From Paralithodes platypus (Eukaryota; Arthropoda; Malacostraca; Decapoda; Lithodidae), in contig CM064505.1 in the NCBI GenBank assembly GCA_032716605.1, positions 49,765,865-49,829,864 of the forward strand: 64,000 nucleotides of DNA. The letters run 5' to 3'. How positions within the stretch are numbered: the first letter of the stretch is position 1; the number at the start of each line of letters is the position of its first letter. Below the pieces are notes generated by a model. The model ran no database searches and was not told where the DNA came from. It was given only the letters and a program-made list of their open reading frames with translations. This document shows positions 19,914 to 31,600 of this stretch, piece after piece. A program made the position numbers and the translations under genes.

Positions 19914-21691
19914 AGAGGCACGATCATCGAGACTACTGTAGGCCTCGGTAACCCCGTAGTTTGTGAACTACTTGACACATGAGTGAAGCGTCGGGAGGCG
20001 GAAAAAGATAGATGGAACTCCACTTGTTCCAGTCCTCCGTCAATGCGTCTGGACCCCCCGCCGAAGTTGTTACCCGGCGGGTTAGGAAGAGAGGGAGTCT
20101 GTGGTTCCCCTCGGACACGAATAGATCCACTTGTGGACGGTAAGGCTCTGCAATCATCTTGTTGAAGACGTTTTGCTTGATAGCCCATTCTACTGTGTTG
20201 CTCTGTCGCCGGGACAGTGCCTCTGCCCAGATGTTCGCAACGCCTGGGAGATAAGAAGCATGAAGATGAATGCTCAGCTTTTCGGCCAGAGCAAAAATCT
20301 TCTCTGACAACTCTAGCAACTTCCGAGACCTCGTTGACCCTTGCTTTTGAATGCAGTGTACCGCATTCAAATTGTCCATCCGAAACGCTATTTCCCCCGC
20401 ATTTTCCCCCGCAATGAGGAGCCGTGAGCCTGAAGGAAAAACAAAGGGACTAATAGTTCCAGCGCGTTGGTATGAAAATTCTCGGTTTGGGACCAAAGCC
20501 CTTACCCTTGGTGGCCTAGGCTTGACTGATAACCCCAGCCTATTGTCCCCGAAGCATCTGTGTCTATCCATACCGTAGGTGGGGGAGAAACCCACGTCAT
20601 TGTTGAGTGCAATATCTCTCTCTTTGCCCAGACCGACAGTAAGTTGTGAATTTAATGAGGAATTTTCCAAAATTTTCCCCTCCGGCAATAGCGGGAAATA
20701 TTTGTTGCCTTCCAAGATTAATCTCTTTACTTTCAACCGGCCCAACTTAACAGTTAGTTGGATCCAGTTGAGAAAATCGACCAGAGACTCCCAGATCCTC
20801 CTCGTCGTGTTCAGACTGTGGAGAAACGCAAATTTCGAAATCTGTTGCGGTTGTCCACACTCTGACTGAGAGTAAGATTGGCTGTGTCCCAGACCAGCCC
20901 TATCCACTGAATCGCCCGTGTGGGAACAAGATGCGATTTGCCAAGTTGACCTTGAACCCTAGGGATTGTACATGATTGATAACGAGATTGACATGGGTTT
21001 TGCATAAACTCTCTGACTCTGCCACTACCAGCCAATCGTCCAGGTACCCCAGCATCTTGATCCCCTGATTTAACATTGGCATGAGGGCCTGCCGGACTAA
21101 TTTTGTGAAAATTCTCGGTGCCAGGTTCAAACCGAATGGCATTCTCTGAAAGACATAAATCTCTTGCCTGATTCTCAAGGCGAGGAATTTTTGGAACCAT
21201 TTGTTGATAGGGACATGCCAGTAGGCGTCTGTCAGGTCTAACGAGCACATCCACCCTAGTGGTGGAAGGGTTAGCCTGATGTGATTCACAGTGAAGGGTA
21301 CATTGTGAATATATTCGTTCAAACGCGAGAGATCTACTACTGGTCGCATTTGAATACTGTCCCTCTTTAGCACTAGAAAAAGTCTGGACGTGAATACAGG
21401 GCAAGTTGGATCGACCGGGACAATGACATGCTTGGTGATCATTTCCTGGACTAGTGACTCCACCTCTAAAGACACATGATTGACTTCTTGAGTCTGACGT
21501 AAACGAGGTCGCCGGAGCCACTGCCAGGTGATCCCTTTGCGTACCACTGTCCTTGCCCAAGTTCGCCGGGACCAGGCCTTGTGACACGCCCGAAAAGACC
21601 CAGTTACTTGACTGGGTCTGTCCGGCAGCACTAGCCTCGGATCCGACTCGCCCTCGATGGTCCCTGGGAGAGAGAGAGTTTGACTGACTAG
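19770..21691 (-). pseudogene. DIRS B RT-RNase H-methyltransferase, frameshifted
   Basis: RT is clear from GITWQWLRRPRL through SLDLTDAYWHVP and MPFGLNLAPRIF to YLDDWLVVAE (the catalytic motif) in 21631-20900. It then jumps frames near 20910 and again within 20870-20350. RNase H motifs (DTDASGT, RMDNLNAVHCIQKQGS, SYLPGVANIWAEALSRR) and the adenine-methyltransferase-like domain (PQVDLF, GGPDAL, SSIYLFPPPD) follow. The frame is open from the Gag stop through the -1 frame, as in copy C. At least two frameshifts disable it. Confidence 0.85.
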
Positions 21692-24095
21692 TTTTTTGCT
21701 GGTGGTGGGGTAGGTGTGGACGATTGGCTGGTTTTAGCTGGTGTCGTTCCCTGTCCTGACTTATGTTGTGGCCTATTCTTGTTATGCCACTTACCTGAGT
21801 GCTTACCCTGTTTTGGCTTGTACTGGGTACCTCCTTGTGCTTGGGGAGACACGGGGCCCTGAAAGGACTGCTTACCACCAGAAGGATGTGACTTTCCTCC
21901 ACCTTTAGGCTTGAAGTAAGGTTTCTTGAAGTTCTCCTTTTTAGCTTGGGAGGTACCTGGCTGCAAGTTGTCAAACATATTATAAATTGCTCTCCATGTG
22001 TCAAGGCTGAGCAAAGAAGCAGTTAAAACTGGGGAAAGGGTTACCCGGCGACCAATGTCTTCCGGTAACTTCTTAACCAAGTACATTCTTAAGTCTTGGC
22101 GTGCCCGGACTGCCTCCAACAAGGCTATCCGGATATCGCCCATAGATTGGATGGTATTTTGTAACAGAAGCCGTCTAGATAGTTCAGTGGCCTTCCGTAC
22201 ATTTTGATCTGAAATAGCGGCTATGGTCCTCGTGAGGGACTGGGCTATTTGGCGGCTCAACAAAAATTGGGAAAATAGTCTGAGAGCTTTATTTCTCAAT
22301 TTGAAGTCTCTCTCTAAGTGTGCAGGAGGAGGAGTTGAGAAGGGTTCCTGTAAATCATAGAGAGACAATTTGGGAGCCGACAGAAAATCAAGAAGGGCTG
22401 GGGACACCCCTCCGGCTTTATTGATTGGCATGGAAAACCATAGGTGGTTATCTTGTGGAATTTGGTGGGAGGATTTTTAAGTGATAGTGGTAGCAAACTG
22501 TTGAGCTTCTGCCTCCCAGTCCACCCAAAGGCAACATCTACCTGCCCCACCTGCAGAACTGGATTATGAGACTGGTCTAGAGCTGGAGTTGTATCCAACT
22601 CCGGCGTTAGCGCGTTGAGCGATTTTATATCGTTCATGCCGTTAGACTTCGTCCAATCCGCAAAAAGTCGTGCAGATGAGACGGGAGGTAATGCCGGAGT
22701 AGAAGAGTATACAAAGAATTCAGGAGAATACACATTTGGAATGGCTTTGATAGTAATATCTAAAACTTGCCCTTGTGAGTCTTTGGCCCTTAGTTTCTTA
22801 CTTCTACTAACTTCTATCACCCATTCCGTAGGCACTGGATTTCCCCCGATACTGTCGTCTGTGCTAGGCTCGGGTTTTTAGCAATAGCCGGCACCCATGA
22901 GCGGTCGGGACCATATAAAAGCAGCATAGGGCCTCTTCTATGTGGGATTTTATCTAGAGGGGGAGGGGTAACATCCGTGATAACGCGAACATTGGTAGTG
23001 GTCAAGGAGGCGGGCACTATAGTGCCACTTGCCGTAGTGTTCACTGGGATTACGTTACTTTGTGGGAGTGATCTATTAGGGACAAGTCTGGAAGGTTCTA
23101 GGGGCCGCACAGCCGACCCTATCGGGGGAGCTCCCAGCGGAGCAATGGGAGTATCCTGAGCCTTTGGTACATTGTATTGACGCATAACTTTATGGAAGAT
23201 ATAATCTAAATCATCAGTAGTTATATATTTACTATGTGACTCCTTGGAAGACTCTGACCCCACTTCTGAACCGTTCTCTGTGTGTGGTGGTTGAGCCGAA
23301 GGTAGTTCTACCACTTCCGGCTCTTCTTGTACCTCTAACGGTTCCGGCTGTTGTTGCTGCGGATCTGACTGTGGAGTAAAAGCCGGCCAAGGTAAGTCCG
23401 GCACTGTGGAAGGAATAATTTCAATATCCTCCATGTCCCTGACACTGTCTTGGAACCGTACATTGTTCTCCACTAATGAGGGTTCTGATTGTCTCCACAC
23501 ACTTCGACCTGGATTAGGAGGTTGAGAATCAGGTATCACTTGACTACCCTGTGAACTAATAAGGTCTTGATGCCTGCCTGATGTATATCCCCGATACTGT
23601 TCAGCTAACCCTCTTTGTGACACTATTGGGGGCCTACTGACAGGTAAGTTCAATTTTGGTATTGCAAAATGTATGTCCTGATTCACACTTAAAGATTCCC
23701 TTGATTCCTCCCTGGGAGTTGACTCAGTCCCCTCCGTCCCCACCTCTGAGGTGCCAGATTGGACGTTAGGCATGGAGGTGGGGATGGAGGGAAATGGCCG
23801 CAGCTCCGGCGTTGGCCGGTGCCGCGACTGCGTCTCCTCCTTGCGGAAACTGTTATGTCCCTTCTCTGATTTTCTATGACTAGATGTTGCCTCGTCATCT
23901 TTTCGTCTCTTGTGAGATCTTGAAGACTCTACTGAAGAGTGTCTAGATTGCCTAAGGGGAGTCCTCGACCGGGACCTTGAGCAGTCACTCGGTGAAGGTG
24001 AACGGTCCCTCTTCTGTTTTTGTTTTTCTGTGTTTGTGTGCAAACACGGGTATAAGAGAGCAAGAAGGCGTAGCACAGAGAACAACTAGAGGCAT
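21688..24095 (-). pseudogene. DIRS B Gag-like ORF1 with RS-rich domain, frameshifted
   Basis: The N-terminal ATG is at 24093-24095 (LCATPSCSLIPVFAH in the same place as copy C). The frame slips within the first 15 codons, continues as 24085-22817 (RS-rich SRSRSRTPLRQSRHSS, then RVITDVTPPPLDK), shifts to 22835-22314 and then to 22431-21688. The last part is arginine/lysine-rich (ETARQDL-type helical block RIALLEAVRARQDLRMYLVKKLP) and ends PPPAKN-stop. The block order matches copy C, so this is the homologous Gag. About 35 residues of the N-terminal Cys-rich region are lost. Confidence 0.8.
21691..21697 (-). promoter_or_regulatory. Candidate -1 ribosomal frameshift site at end of DIRS B Gag
   Basis: On the minus strand the last Gag codons are GCA AAA AAC followed by TAG. 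This is the canonical X XXY YYZ heptamer A AAA AAC in the Gag frame, one codon before the stop. The -1 frame enters CTA GTC AGT... and is open into RT. Copy C has the same arrangement at 47609-47615. Confidence 0.7.
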
Positions 24096-25364
24096 GATGG
24101 AGCTAAACCCCCCCCCCGCCAGGATCGGCCCCTTCCCCTGCCGACCTGTGCTGCTACTGATGTGCCGTCATCTGGAAATAGAAAATTTCCAGGAATCAAT
24201 GCTCATAAGGATAAACCGAGAGGTACACACATCATTACTCTCACAAATACGCCGGAAAGTTAGCTGTAGACCAACCGCTACTCTAACCTTCCGCTGTACT
24301 TGTCTGCGACAAAACCACTAAAGATTTCGTGGTCTTTAGAACTGCTTACCTGTGACAAAGTGTCACTGGCCCGTAATAACCTTAAAAGCACACTAACCCT
24401 TAGTATAAAAGACCGGAAGGATAGTAATCACTGGACTGTTTCGCCGGGCTCATATAAGTCTGGTTATGCCGTGTGAGGCTCTTGGTCTGGGTGAGTTCAC
24501 TCGGCCGGGCCGAGATTCCCTTGAGAATCCGCATTTCCGCCGGGAATAGTGGTACAGCACACCACTCCGGGTAATGTGGCTAGTTCCTTTCTCGCCTGCA
24601 AGGCGAGTCTCCGGCATCGATACACAGAAAGATCGCCGGAGGAAAAAAACAAACTTTTGAAGGAGACTGACTTATATGAGAAAGTCAGAACCCCTCAAAA
24701 GCCCACCAAATAGACAGGACGTCTCCTGCCACATTGTTATCATGTAAAATACCCTTTATGATAACAATATACACATCTTAGGGCTAAAATAGTAAAATTA
24801 AGCAATAATTCGTACCCCTAGCCAACTAAGAATACCCCTAATGAGGCTGGCCACGAGGCTCATAGTCATTAATATAATGAATCTCTTAGTCTTACCTCTG
24901 AAGAAGCAGCGACGAGCGGAGAAAAGCCCCTTGGCCTAGGGGAAAGCAAAACACGTACCCTGGAAAGTTTCACACCACGTGTGACAACTCTTAGACCAGA
25001 GCGTCTGCTATAAACAATAATAAAATGCAACTGCCTCATAGCGATGGCCTGAAGCATTACCCTGCGGAAAGATGGCCTCCTAACTAATAGTTAAGTAGCA
25101 AACACTAAGGCGCAGAATCAAACAAGAACACAACATGAAGGCGCGGGCCCAATGAGGGCAACAAAGCGCCTGTACAATAGTACCCTATTTTAACACTCTC
25201 CTGTGGGCACACCAATGGGGCTGCCTGGTCTAGCTAGTCTAAACCTATTCTAATACAACTCGGATAGATACAAATGAGCAAAAGACTCACTAGAGTTGAG
25301 TGAACGAAGAATAAAGCCGAGCACAGACAGGCACGTCTGGAGGCTGTGGACGCAGGGAGAGGAA
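24096..25364 (-). other. DIRS B leader
   Basis: Non-coding, with many CCGG-rich short motifs. It keeps the conserved block CCTTATGAGCATTGATTCC...TTTCCAG (plus-strand 24172-24212), also found upstream of Gag in copies A and C, which resembles a 3' splice site. Confidence 0.6.
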
Positions 25365-25660
25365 GAAGGAATGGCTGCTCGGTGAGCAGCGTCTGGGCTA
25401 GAATCCACATAAGACATTCACGTAATGGAAAGCCTATTATAACAATTATTAAGTTAATTTTTATTTTTTATTTTTTACGAAGTTTTTTCGTAGTGAGTAC
25501 CCAATCATAAAGACGATTCCATAAGAGAATTAGCGTTACACTTATGATGTAGGACTCTTTCTCCCTGCGGCGGGGTTTTCAAATACGCTGACCGCGGGTA
25601 CTTGAAAGAGGGCTATTATACTAATAGGCATATCGTCAATGATGAAGGGGCCACTAATAA
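25365..25660. repeat. DIRS B terminal repeat (5' end)
   Basis: The inverted partner of 17760-18114, about 60 bases shorter at the outer end, ending CCACTAATAA next to gypsy RT sequence. Confidence 0.8.
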
Positions 25661-28026
25661 ATATGCCTCACTTACCTCGACGATGTAATTGTGTACTCAG
25701 GGACCTGGCACGAACATCTCTATAGAATCCATCAAGTATTGCAACGTATCAGGGACGCGGATTTAAAACTCAAACCTTCCAAATGCGAGATTGCCAGAAA
25801 CTCGGTAGGGTTTTTAGGCCATGTTATATCTGACAACGGTATATCACCTGATCCCAAGAAATTATCAGCCATTCAAAATCAACAACCCCCCACTACAGTA
25901 AAAGGAATACGATCATTTTTAGGATTAGCCATTTAGCCACCTATTACAGGCATTTTGTCCCTCACTTTGCAGAAATAGCCAGACCACTTCACCAAACTCA
26001 CCCATAAGGATACTGAATTCATGTTGACACACAAACGACATCTAGCCTTTGAGACATTAAAAGAAAAACTAGTTCAAGCACCCACAGTATCTTTTCCTGA
26101 CTACAAACAGCCTTTTCGTCTGTATACAGACGTCTCCTTATATGCAATTGGTGCCGTATTAGCTCAAGTGCAAGATGGAAAAGAACACGTCATTGCTATG
26201 CCAGTTCAACTTTAAACACCGCCCAACAGAAATATGCAGCCACTAAAAGAGAATGTTTAGGTATTATCTGGGCACTAAACCATTTCCGTTCATTTGTCTT
26301 AGGAGCAAAACTAGACATAATAACGGACCATCAATCCTTACAATGGCTTAGACGATGTGAAACTAATTCAGCTTTGTTAGTACGTTGGAGAGATACCTTA
26401 GAAGAGTATGATTTTGTCATTCATTATCGTCCTGGCAAGTTACATACCAACGCCGACGCTCTCTCCCACCTCCCTGTACCAGAACAAATACCCACCAATC
26501 TCCCTGCTTTGCAACAAACTGACCTAACCAACACACCAATAACCGTGACTCCAACACCTGCAGAACCAACACTACTTCAATCTTGGGAAAGGAAAATCAA
26601 GCCAAAATGGATTCCGAAATATATTTTTCAACATCTTACTCGTTGGGGTGATCAACTTACCACTGAATCAGGACATATAGTTCTAGAATCAAATATAGCC
26701 CAAGAGTACATGATATCAATCCACGAAGGAAATGGAACTCATTTAGGACAGAAGAAAATGCTCAGTCTTCCAAGATCAATACTGGACCATCAACCCGTCT
26801 GGCATTGCAAAAAGAGTGACCGAAGCTTGCAAACCCTGTGCTCTAGGAAAGGATAGATGTAGAACAGCAGGACCAGCAGGAACTATTTCAGCCCATAAAC
26901 CATTCCAAACACTCTCCCTTGATGTAATGGGACCATTCTCCCGCTAGCAATGACAAACGTTACATAGTCACGTTTGTCGACATATATTCCAAATTCCTAA
27001 TAGCCTGCCTCACCAAAGACCACAGTGCTCTAACCGTAGCTGAATTACTTGCCACTGAAATATTCCCTATATTCGGGCTACCTATATCCTTACTGTCTGA
27101 CAACGCCCCCGAATTTAGAGGACAAGTTTGGGAGGCCTTCACTAAACAATGCGGCATACGTATTAAACACTCTTTCCCCTACTGGCCCCAAGGTAATGCA
27201 ATCTGCGAACATAGTCATCACACCATAAATAACCAGTTATGCACTAGGATGATTGCATTATACACCTCTGACTGGCCATCTCAAATAAAGATGATCCAGT
27301 GGGGTATGAACACTTGCCCCAAAGAAGACGGTATTTCCCTCCATAAACGAGTGTATGGCGTCGCCCCTATATTATTACCTTTTCATCATCTTGCACAACA
27401 CTCCACCACTCAACTCACTATCGATCCCCTTCAACATCTAAAGAACACCCTCCATACCGCTCAAATCTGTCAAGATATTAAACATGATACCACTGATCAG
27501 CAAAATACCTTCGCCATAGGCGACACAGTAATGGTAGCCAAGCTACCAGTCATCAATAAATTAGGTCCTCGATATGTGGGCCCCTATATAGTCTCCCAAA
27601 TTCCAAACCCCTATCAAGTAGTAATTAACTACCACGGAGAAACACAAACTTACCGGAATAGATTCGTCAGAATTTATAATCCGGTCACTAAAGAAAGTGA
27701 ACCTCCATTACCAGATAACGTAACGAAAATCCCAAACTCACCTTCTAAAAATTCTCCTACTTCCCATCCTACTCAAATACCTGCACCTACAATTTCAATT
27801 CCCTCAACCAGCCAACCAAAACCACCAGCAACAAACACAACCATCAGTCAACAGATGACGTTTCTTCAACACACACCAAGAACACCACACCCTTTACTTC
27901 TCTCGCCAGGTGTCACCCCCCCCCCCCCCAAATCAAAATGAATCTGACAAGTCTACTAACAAAACAAACCTACCATTACCTGCCCACTATAAATTGCGAC
28001 CACGAACCAAGTACCAAACATTAAGC
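25661..28026 (+). pseudogene. Old Ty3/gypsy pol remnant: RT end, RNase H, integrase
   Basis: It begins in the middle of RT with CLTYLDDVIVYS (25668-25703), then the thumb (KPSKCEIARNSVGFLGHVIS), RNase H (FRLYTDVSLYAIGAVLAQ; HYRPGKLHTNADALSHLP) and integrase (LDVMGPFS, LSDNAPEF, PQGNAICEH, giving all three catalytic acids). The C-terminal YVGPYIV region is followed by a Pro/Ser/Thr tail ending HYKLRPRTKYQTLS. Frames change near 25935, 26215, 26850 and 26960, so it is dead. Everything upstream of YLDD is missing where DIRS B abuts. The young gypsy element is inserted just downstream, in opposite orientation. Confidence 0.85.
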
Positions 28027-28115
28027 TAAAAAAAAAAAAAAAAATGCAATCCTCAACCTATTCCCACTGCCCTCAAACAACCCCATCACCGACATTTCTC
28101 TACCTCTCCCCCTAC
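28027..28115 (+). other. Start of a possible third ORF of the old gypsy
   Basis: After the pol stop an A-run (about 28028-28044) leads straight into an ATG at 28044 and a Ser/Thr/Pro-rich frame. The young gypsy's target site CTCAC (28116-28120) interrupts it; the frame resumes at 33485. Confidence 0.4.
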
Positions 28116-28120
28116 CTCAC

Positions 28121-28343
28121 TATAATAAAGATGAATGGAGATATAACACCAGTACTCTTCAATCCTTTATTGGCTAGGGTTGAGTACAGGAGCGCCGAGA
28201 CGCTGGTTGGTTATGTGAGAGTCTGGTGTGAACTGAAGGACTTGCTGCCTCCACAGGCCTGGGTGCCAGAGGCGCCCGCAAGTCTAAAGTGTCTGTGGTG
28301 CCATATGGTGTTGGACAATAGTGGTGTATACATTATTATTATA
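28121..28343 (-). repeat. Gypsy 3' LTR
   Basis: 223 bp, matching 33262-33484. It abuts a G-rich polypurine tract at 28344-28359 (C-run on the plus strand). Confidence 0.95.
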
Positions 28344-28359
28344 TCTCCCCCCCCCCCCC
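28344..28359 (-). promoter_or_regulatory. Polypurine tract of young gypsy
   Basis: On the minus strand this is a run of about 13 G ending GAGA immediately before the LTR, the usual position of the plus-strand primer. Confidence 0.7.
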
Positions 28360-28620
28360 TATTGGCGTCCGACGAGGCGATGGTGGAGTCGGGCGGTGTA
28401 GGTTGAGTGGAGGGCGGTAGACGAAGCTGTCGTAGGAAGCGGCGGTTGCGGAGTGTGGCTCGCCCCGACCCATCCACCCGGATAGTATACTGGCAGTGTG
28501 GATGCACCTCCACTACAGTGCCAGTCTTGTTCCACCGTGTCGGGTTGTTGCCCCCCTGGTTCTGGACGGAGACCCGGTCACCGACGTGGAGTGGTGATAA
28601 AGGCCGGGCTGAAGCATTAT
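28360..28620 (-). pseudogene. C-terminal end of gypsy integrase, in a shifted frame
   Basis: In another frame, YYNASARPLSPLHVGDRV, a TGTVVEV block and SGRATLRNRRFLRQL form the usual C-terminal domain of this gypsy integrase type. The gag-pol frame stops at 28617 just as this begins, so about two bases appear to have been lost near 28620. I see no slippery motif that would make it programmed. Confidence 0.75.
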
Positions 28621-31600
28621 AGTATGTGGGTGCGGGCAGCATTACGGTGAAAAAGGGCTGCCTCACGAGCTTCGGCCGAGAGAAGCCAGTGGAGGTGAAG
28701 AAGTGCAGGATTGCAGGGGACGTGGTCCCGTAGGGTCCTGCCGAAGAGAAGTTGAGCTGGTGACTTGTCAATAGTCGAGAGGGGTGTGTTCCTGTATTGG
28801 AGGAGGGCACGGGCTGCGGCGTTGTTGTCTAGAGAGCCAGTGGGGGATGTACAGTCCGCGATGATGCGGCAGGCTGCTTTAACAGCCAGCTCGGCGCGGC
28901 CATTAGACTGAGGGTAGAACGCAGAGCTGACCCGCTGTGACACACCCCAATGTGCCAGGAATTCTTGGAAGTCCCCGGCTGTGAACTGGGGCCCACCATC
29001 GCTCGCCAGTACCCGGGGTGCTCCATAGTGGGTGAAGAGGGTACGGCACGCCGAGATGAGGTGGTGAGCATCACATTTACCTGGTGGCAGGTAGAAGATG
29101 CGGACATTGCTGGAGAAGCGATCGACGTAGACCAGGTAGTGTTTGCCCTGGTGCTGAAAAAAATTGGCGGCTACCTGGTCGTATGACCATTGGGGTGGGT
29201 CAGATGACATGAGTGGCTCTTTCGGCTGGGACGGGGCGTGGGCGCGGCAGTAGTGGCAGGTATCCAGGCAGTTGCGTAGGGCCTTGTCAATACCTGGCCA
29301 GTAAACACTCGCACGTGCACGGGCCTTCATGCCAGTCATACCCTGATGAGCTGAGTGAAGGGCCTCGAGAACTCTGGACCGAAGATGATGGGGGATGACT
29401 GGTCGTTGATCCATGAGGGCTACCCCGTCAACGAAAGTAAGGCGGTCTCTAACACCCCTGAACTGTCGTAGTTGTGGGGCGGTCGCCTCTCTGGAGTCCG
29501 GAAAGCCCTCGGGGATGGTCTGAAGAAGGGAGGTATACTCGCTGTCTTGTTGGCCGGCAGATTTAAGGTCAGACCATGATACAACTGGGTCAGGTATGGC
29601 GGCGAGCATGGTGAGGGAGGCCAAGGCAACGGAGTGGATATCGAGCTCGCTGGCGGCCGCACTATGCACATCATGGGCGTCCGCGGAGGGCCTGGTCGGG
29701 TAGCGGGAGACAGCGTCGGGGCCGCGGTGCCATTTGCCAGGCGTATGTTGAATGATGAACTGGTATCGTAGGGTACGTTCCATAATCTTGAACAGGCGAG
29801 GGTTTGGTATGTTGTCAAGGGACCGGTCGTTAAGGATGTGCAGTAGAGGTCTGTGGCCCACGACGACGACGAGGTCAGGGCAGCCCAGGACAAACATTCT
29901 GCATCTGTCAAGGGCGTCAGCCACTGCTAAAGCCTCGTCTTCGACGGGTGCGTAGTGGGACTCCGCAGGTGTGGTAAAACGGGAGCCAGCGAAGATAAGT
30001 TTCCAACCGACCTTGCAACAGGTGGGGGCAGATGCGGTGGGGCAGGAACAATGTTGTTGGAGTAGGAGGAAGCCAAGGCCGGTTTTGCTCCAGTCTGTGG
30101 CGAGGCACGTGGGTCTGCCGATCTCGAAGGAGCAGACACCTTCCTCAACCAGGTGTGTGATGTGGTCCTTAGATGTGGCAAAGGTACGGTCGAGTGCCTC
30201 ATCCCAGTGGAAGGGGGTTTTGGACTGCACAAGTTCCCGGAAGGGCGCCATTTCCGGTTTGATGCTGAAGGCCCAGGCGACCTGTTCAACGAGACCAAAC
30301 CACGACCGGGCTCCCGTGATGTCTGTGGGCGTGGGAAAGTCACGGATGGCCTTAATCATGGATGTGCATGGCTTAATTCCAGTGTCTGTGATGGTGAGTC
30401 CGGCGAAGTCAACTGAAGGGGCGGCGAAGGTAAACTTGTCAGGGTTGAAAGTGACACCGTTGGTTGCACAGAGGGCCAGGTAATCAAAAGTGAGCCAAAA
30501 TGCCTCCTCGACTGAAGAGTCCCACAAAAGGGAGTCGTCGACACACTTCACCTTATGAGGGACAGCCTGTATGATGGCGTCGAAGCGTCGGGTATAGGCG
30601 TCGCCAGCTGCCAAGTAACCTTGAGGGGCCCTGATATACCTGTAACGGCCAAATTCCGTGATAAAAGTCGTAGCCTCCCTGCTAGATTCGTCGAGTAGAA
30701 CAGCATGGTATCCATTCCAGGCGTCTAGGACCGTCTTACGAGTGCCTGCAGGGATGGATTGGGCCAAGTTGAATGGGCTCGGGGTGTGATGTGTCTCCCG
30801 AAGGCAGGCGTGGTTGAGTGCCTGCAGGTCAACTGTACGGCGGGGTTGTCCAGTTTTCTTGGCGACCACCACCATCCTAGAACACCAGGTAGTAGGGGTA
30901 CCGATGGGGACAGGCTCAATAATGCCCAGTGCGACGTCCCTGTCGAGATCTGCTTTGACCTGGGCCTTCCAATGATGTGGTATAGGGGCAGGGGTGTGCA
31001 CGGCACGTGGAGATGCGCCAGGCTTGATGTGGATGTGCATGGGAGGGCCAGACATCGTGGGGAGTGGGCCGCTGGTGGTGTTGAATGCTGAAGATGCAAA
31101 CTGTGACAAGAACCAGTCACGAAGGTCAGACAGGTGCAGGTCGTTAGGTGGGAAGGGGAGGGAAGTGGGCCGGTGTGGTGGAGGGGTCCTGGTCAAGGTG
31201 GGTGGTGGTTGGGCTGTGTGGGCGGCCATGCAGGGGGTAGGTGTGGGGAAGTCGGGAGGGATGATATGTAGTGCCCTACAAGCTGAAATGCTAATAAATA
31301 ACGGTGACTGTGCCTGAATAATAAAAATATCATCATCAGTAGTGTAGGGGGTGCCGGCAACGTCGGTGGCGGTAATGGTAGTCGGCATATAACCCAGGAC
31401 CTGGAGAGTGTGACCCCCCACGGCCGTGATCCGTTGGTGAGTAGGCTGTAGGTGGTGGCGTTGGAGGCCCAGTGCCCGTAGTAATTGCAAACCAGCCACA
31501 GATACTTGGGCGCCCGTGTCAGGGTGGGCCATGACGCTGGTGGGGTGAGAGTGGGGCGACATGGCAGTAGAAATGGTAATGGGCAAGGAGGGGAGCCGGG

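Larger units (their letters stand above)
17760..25660 (-). mobile_element. DIRS-type retrotransposon copy B, full layout, degenerate
   Basis: Termini ATTATAGG (17760) and TTATTAGTGG (ending 25660 on the plus strand) match copy C, with inverted terminal repeats 17760-18114 and 25365-25660 and an ICR at 18180-18295. On the minus strand, in order: leader 25364-24096, Gag 24095-21688, RT-RNase H-methyltransferase 21691-19770, tyrosine recombinase 19913-18803 and a 3' tail with the G-run module. All three genes have frameshifts. It abuts a gypsy RT on the right, but the left flank shows no matching gypsy half. Confidence 0.88.

Noticed and set aside
28617..28630. Programmed frameshift at the end of gypsy Gag-Pol
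   Set aside because: No slippery heptamer is seen, and the shift falls in the middle of a conserved integrase domain, so a 2-base loss is more likely.
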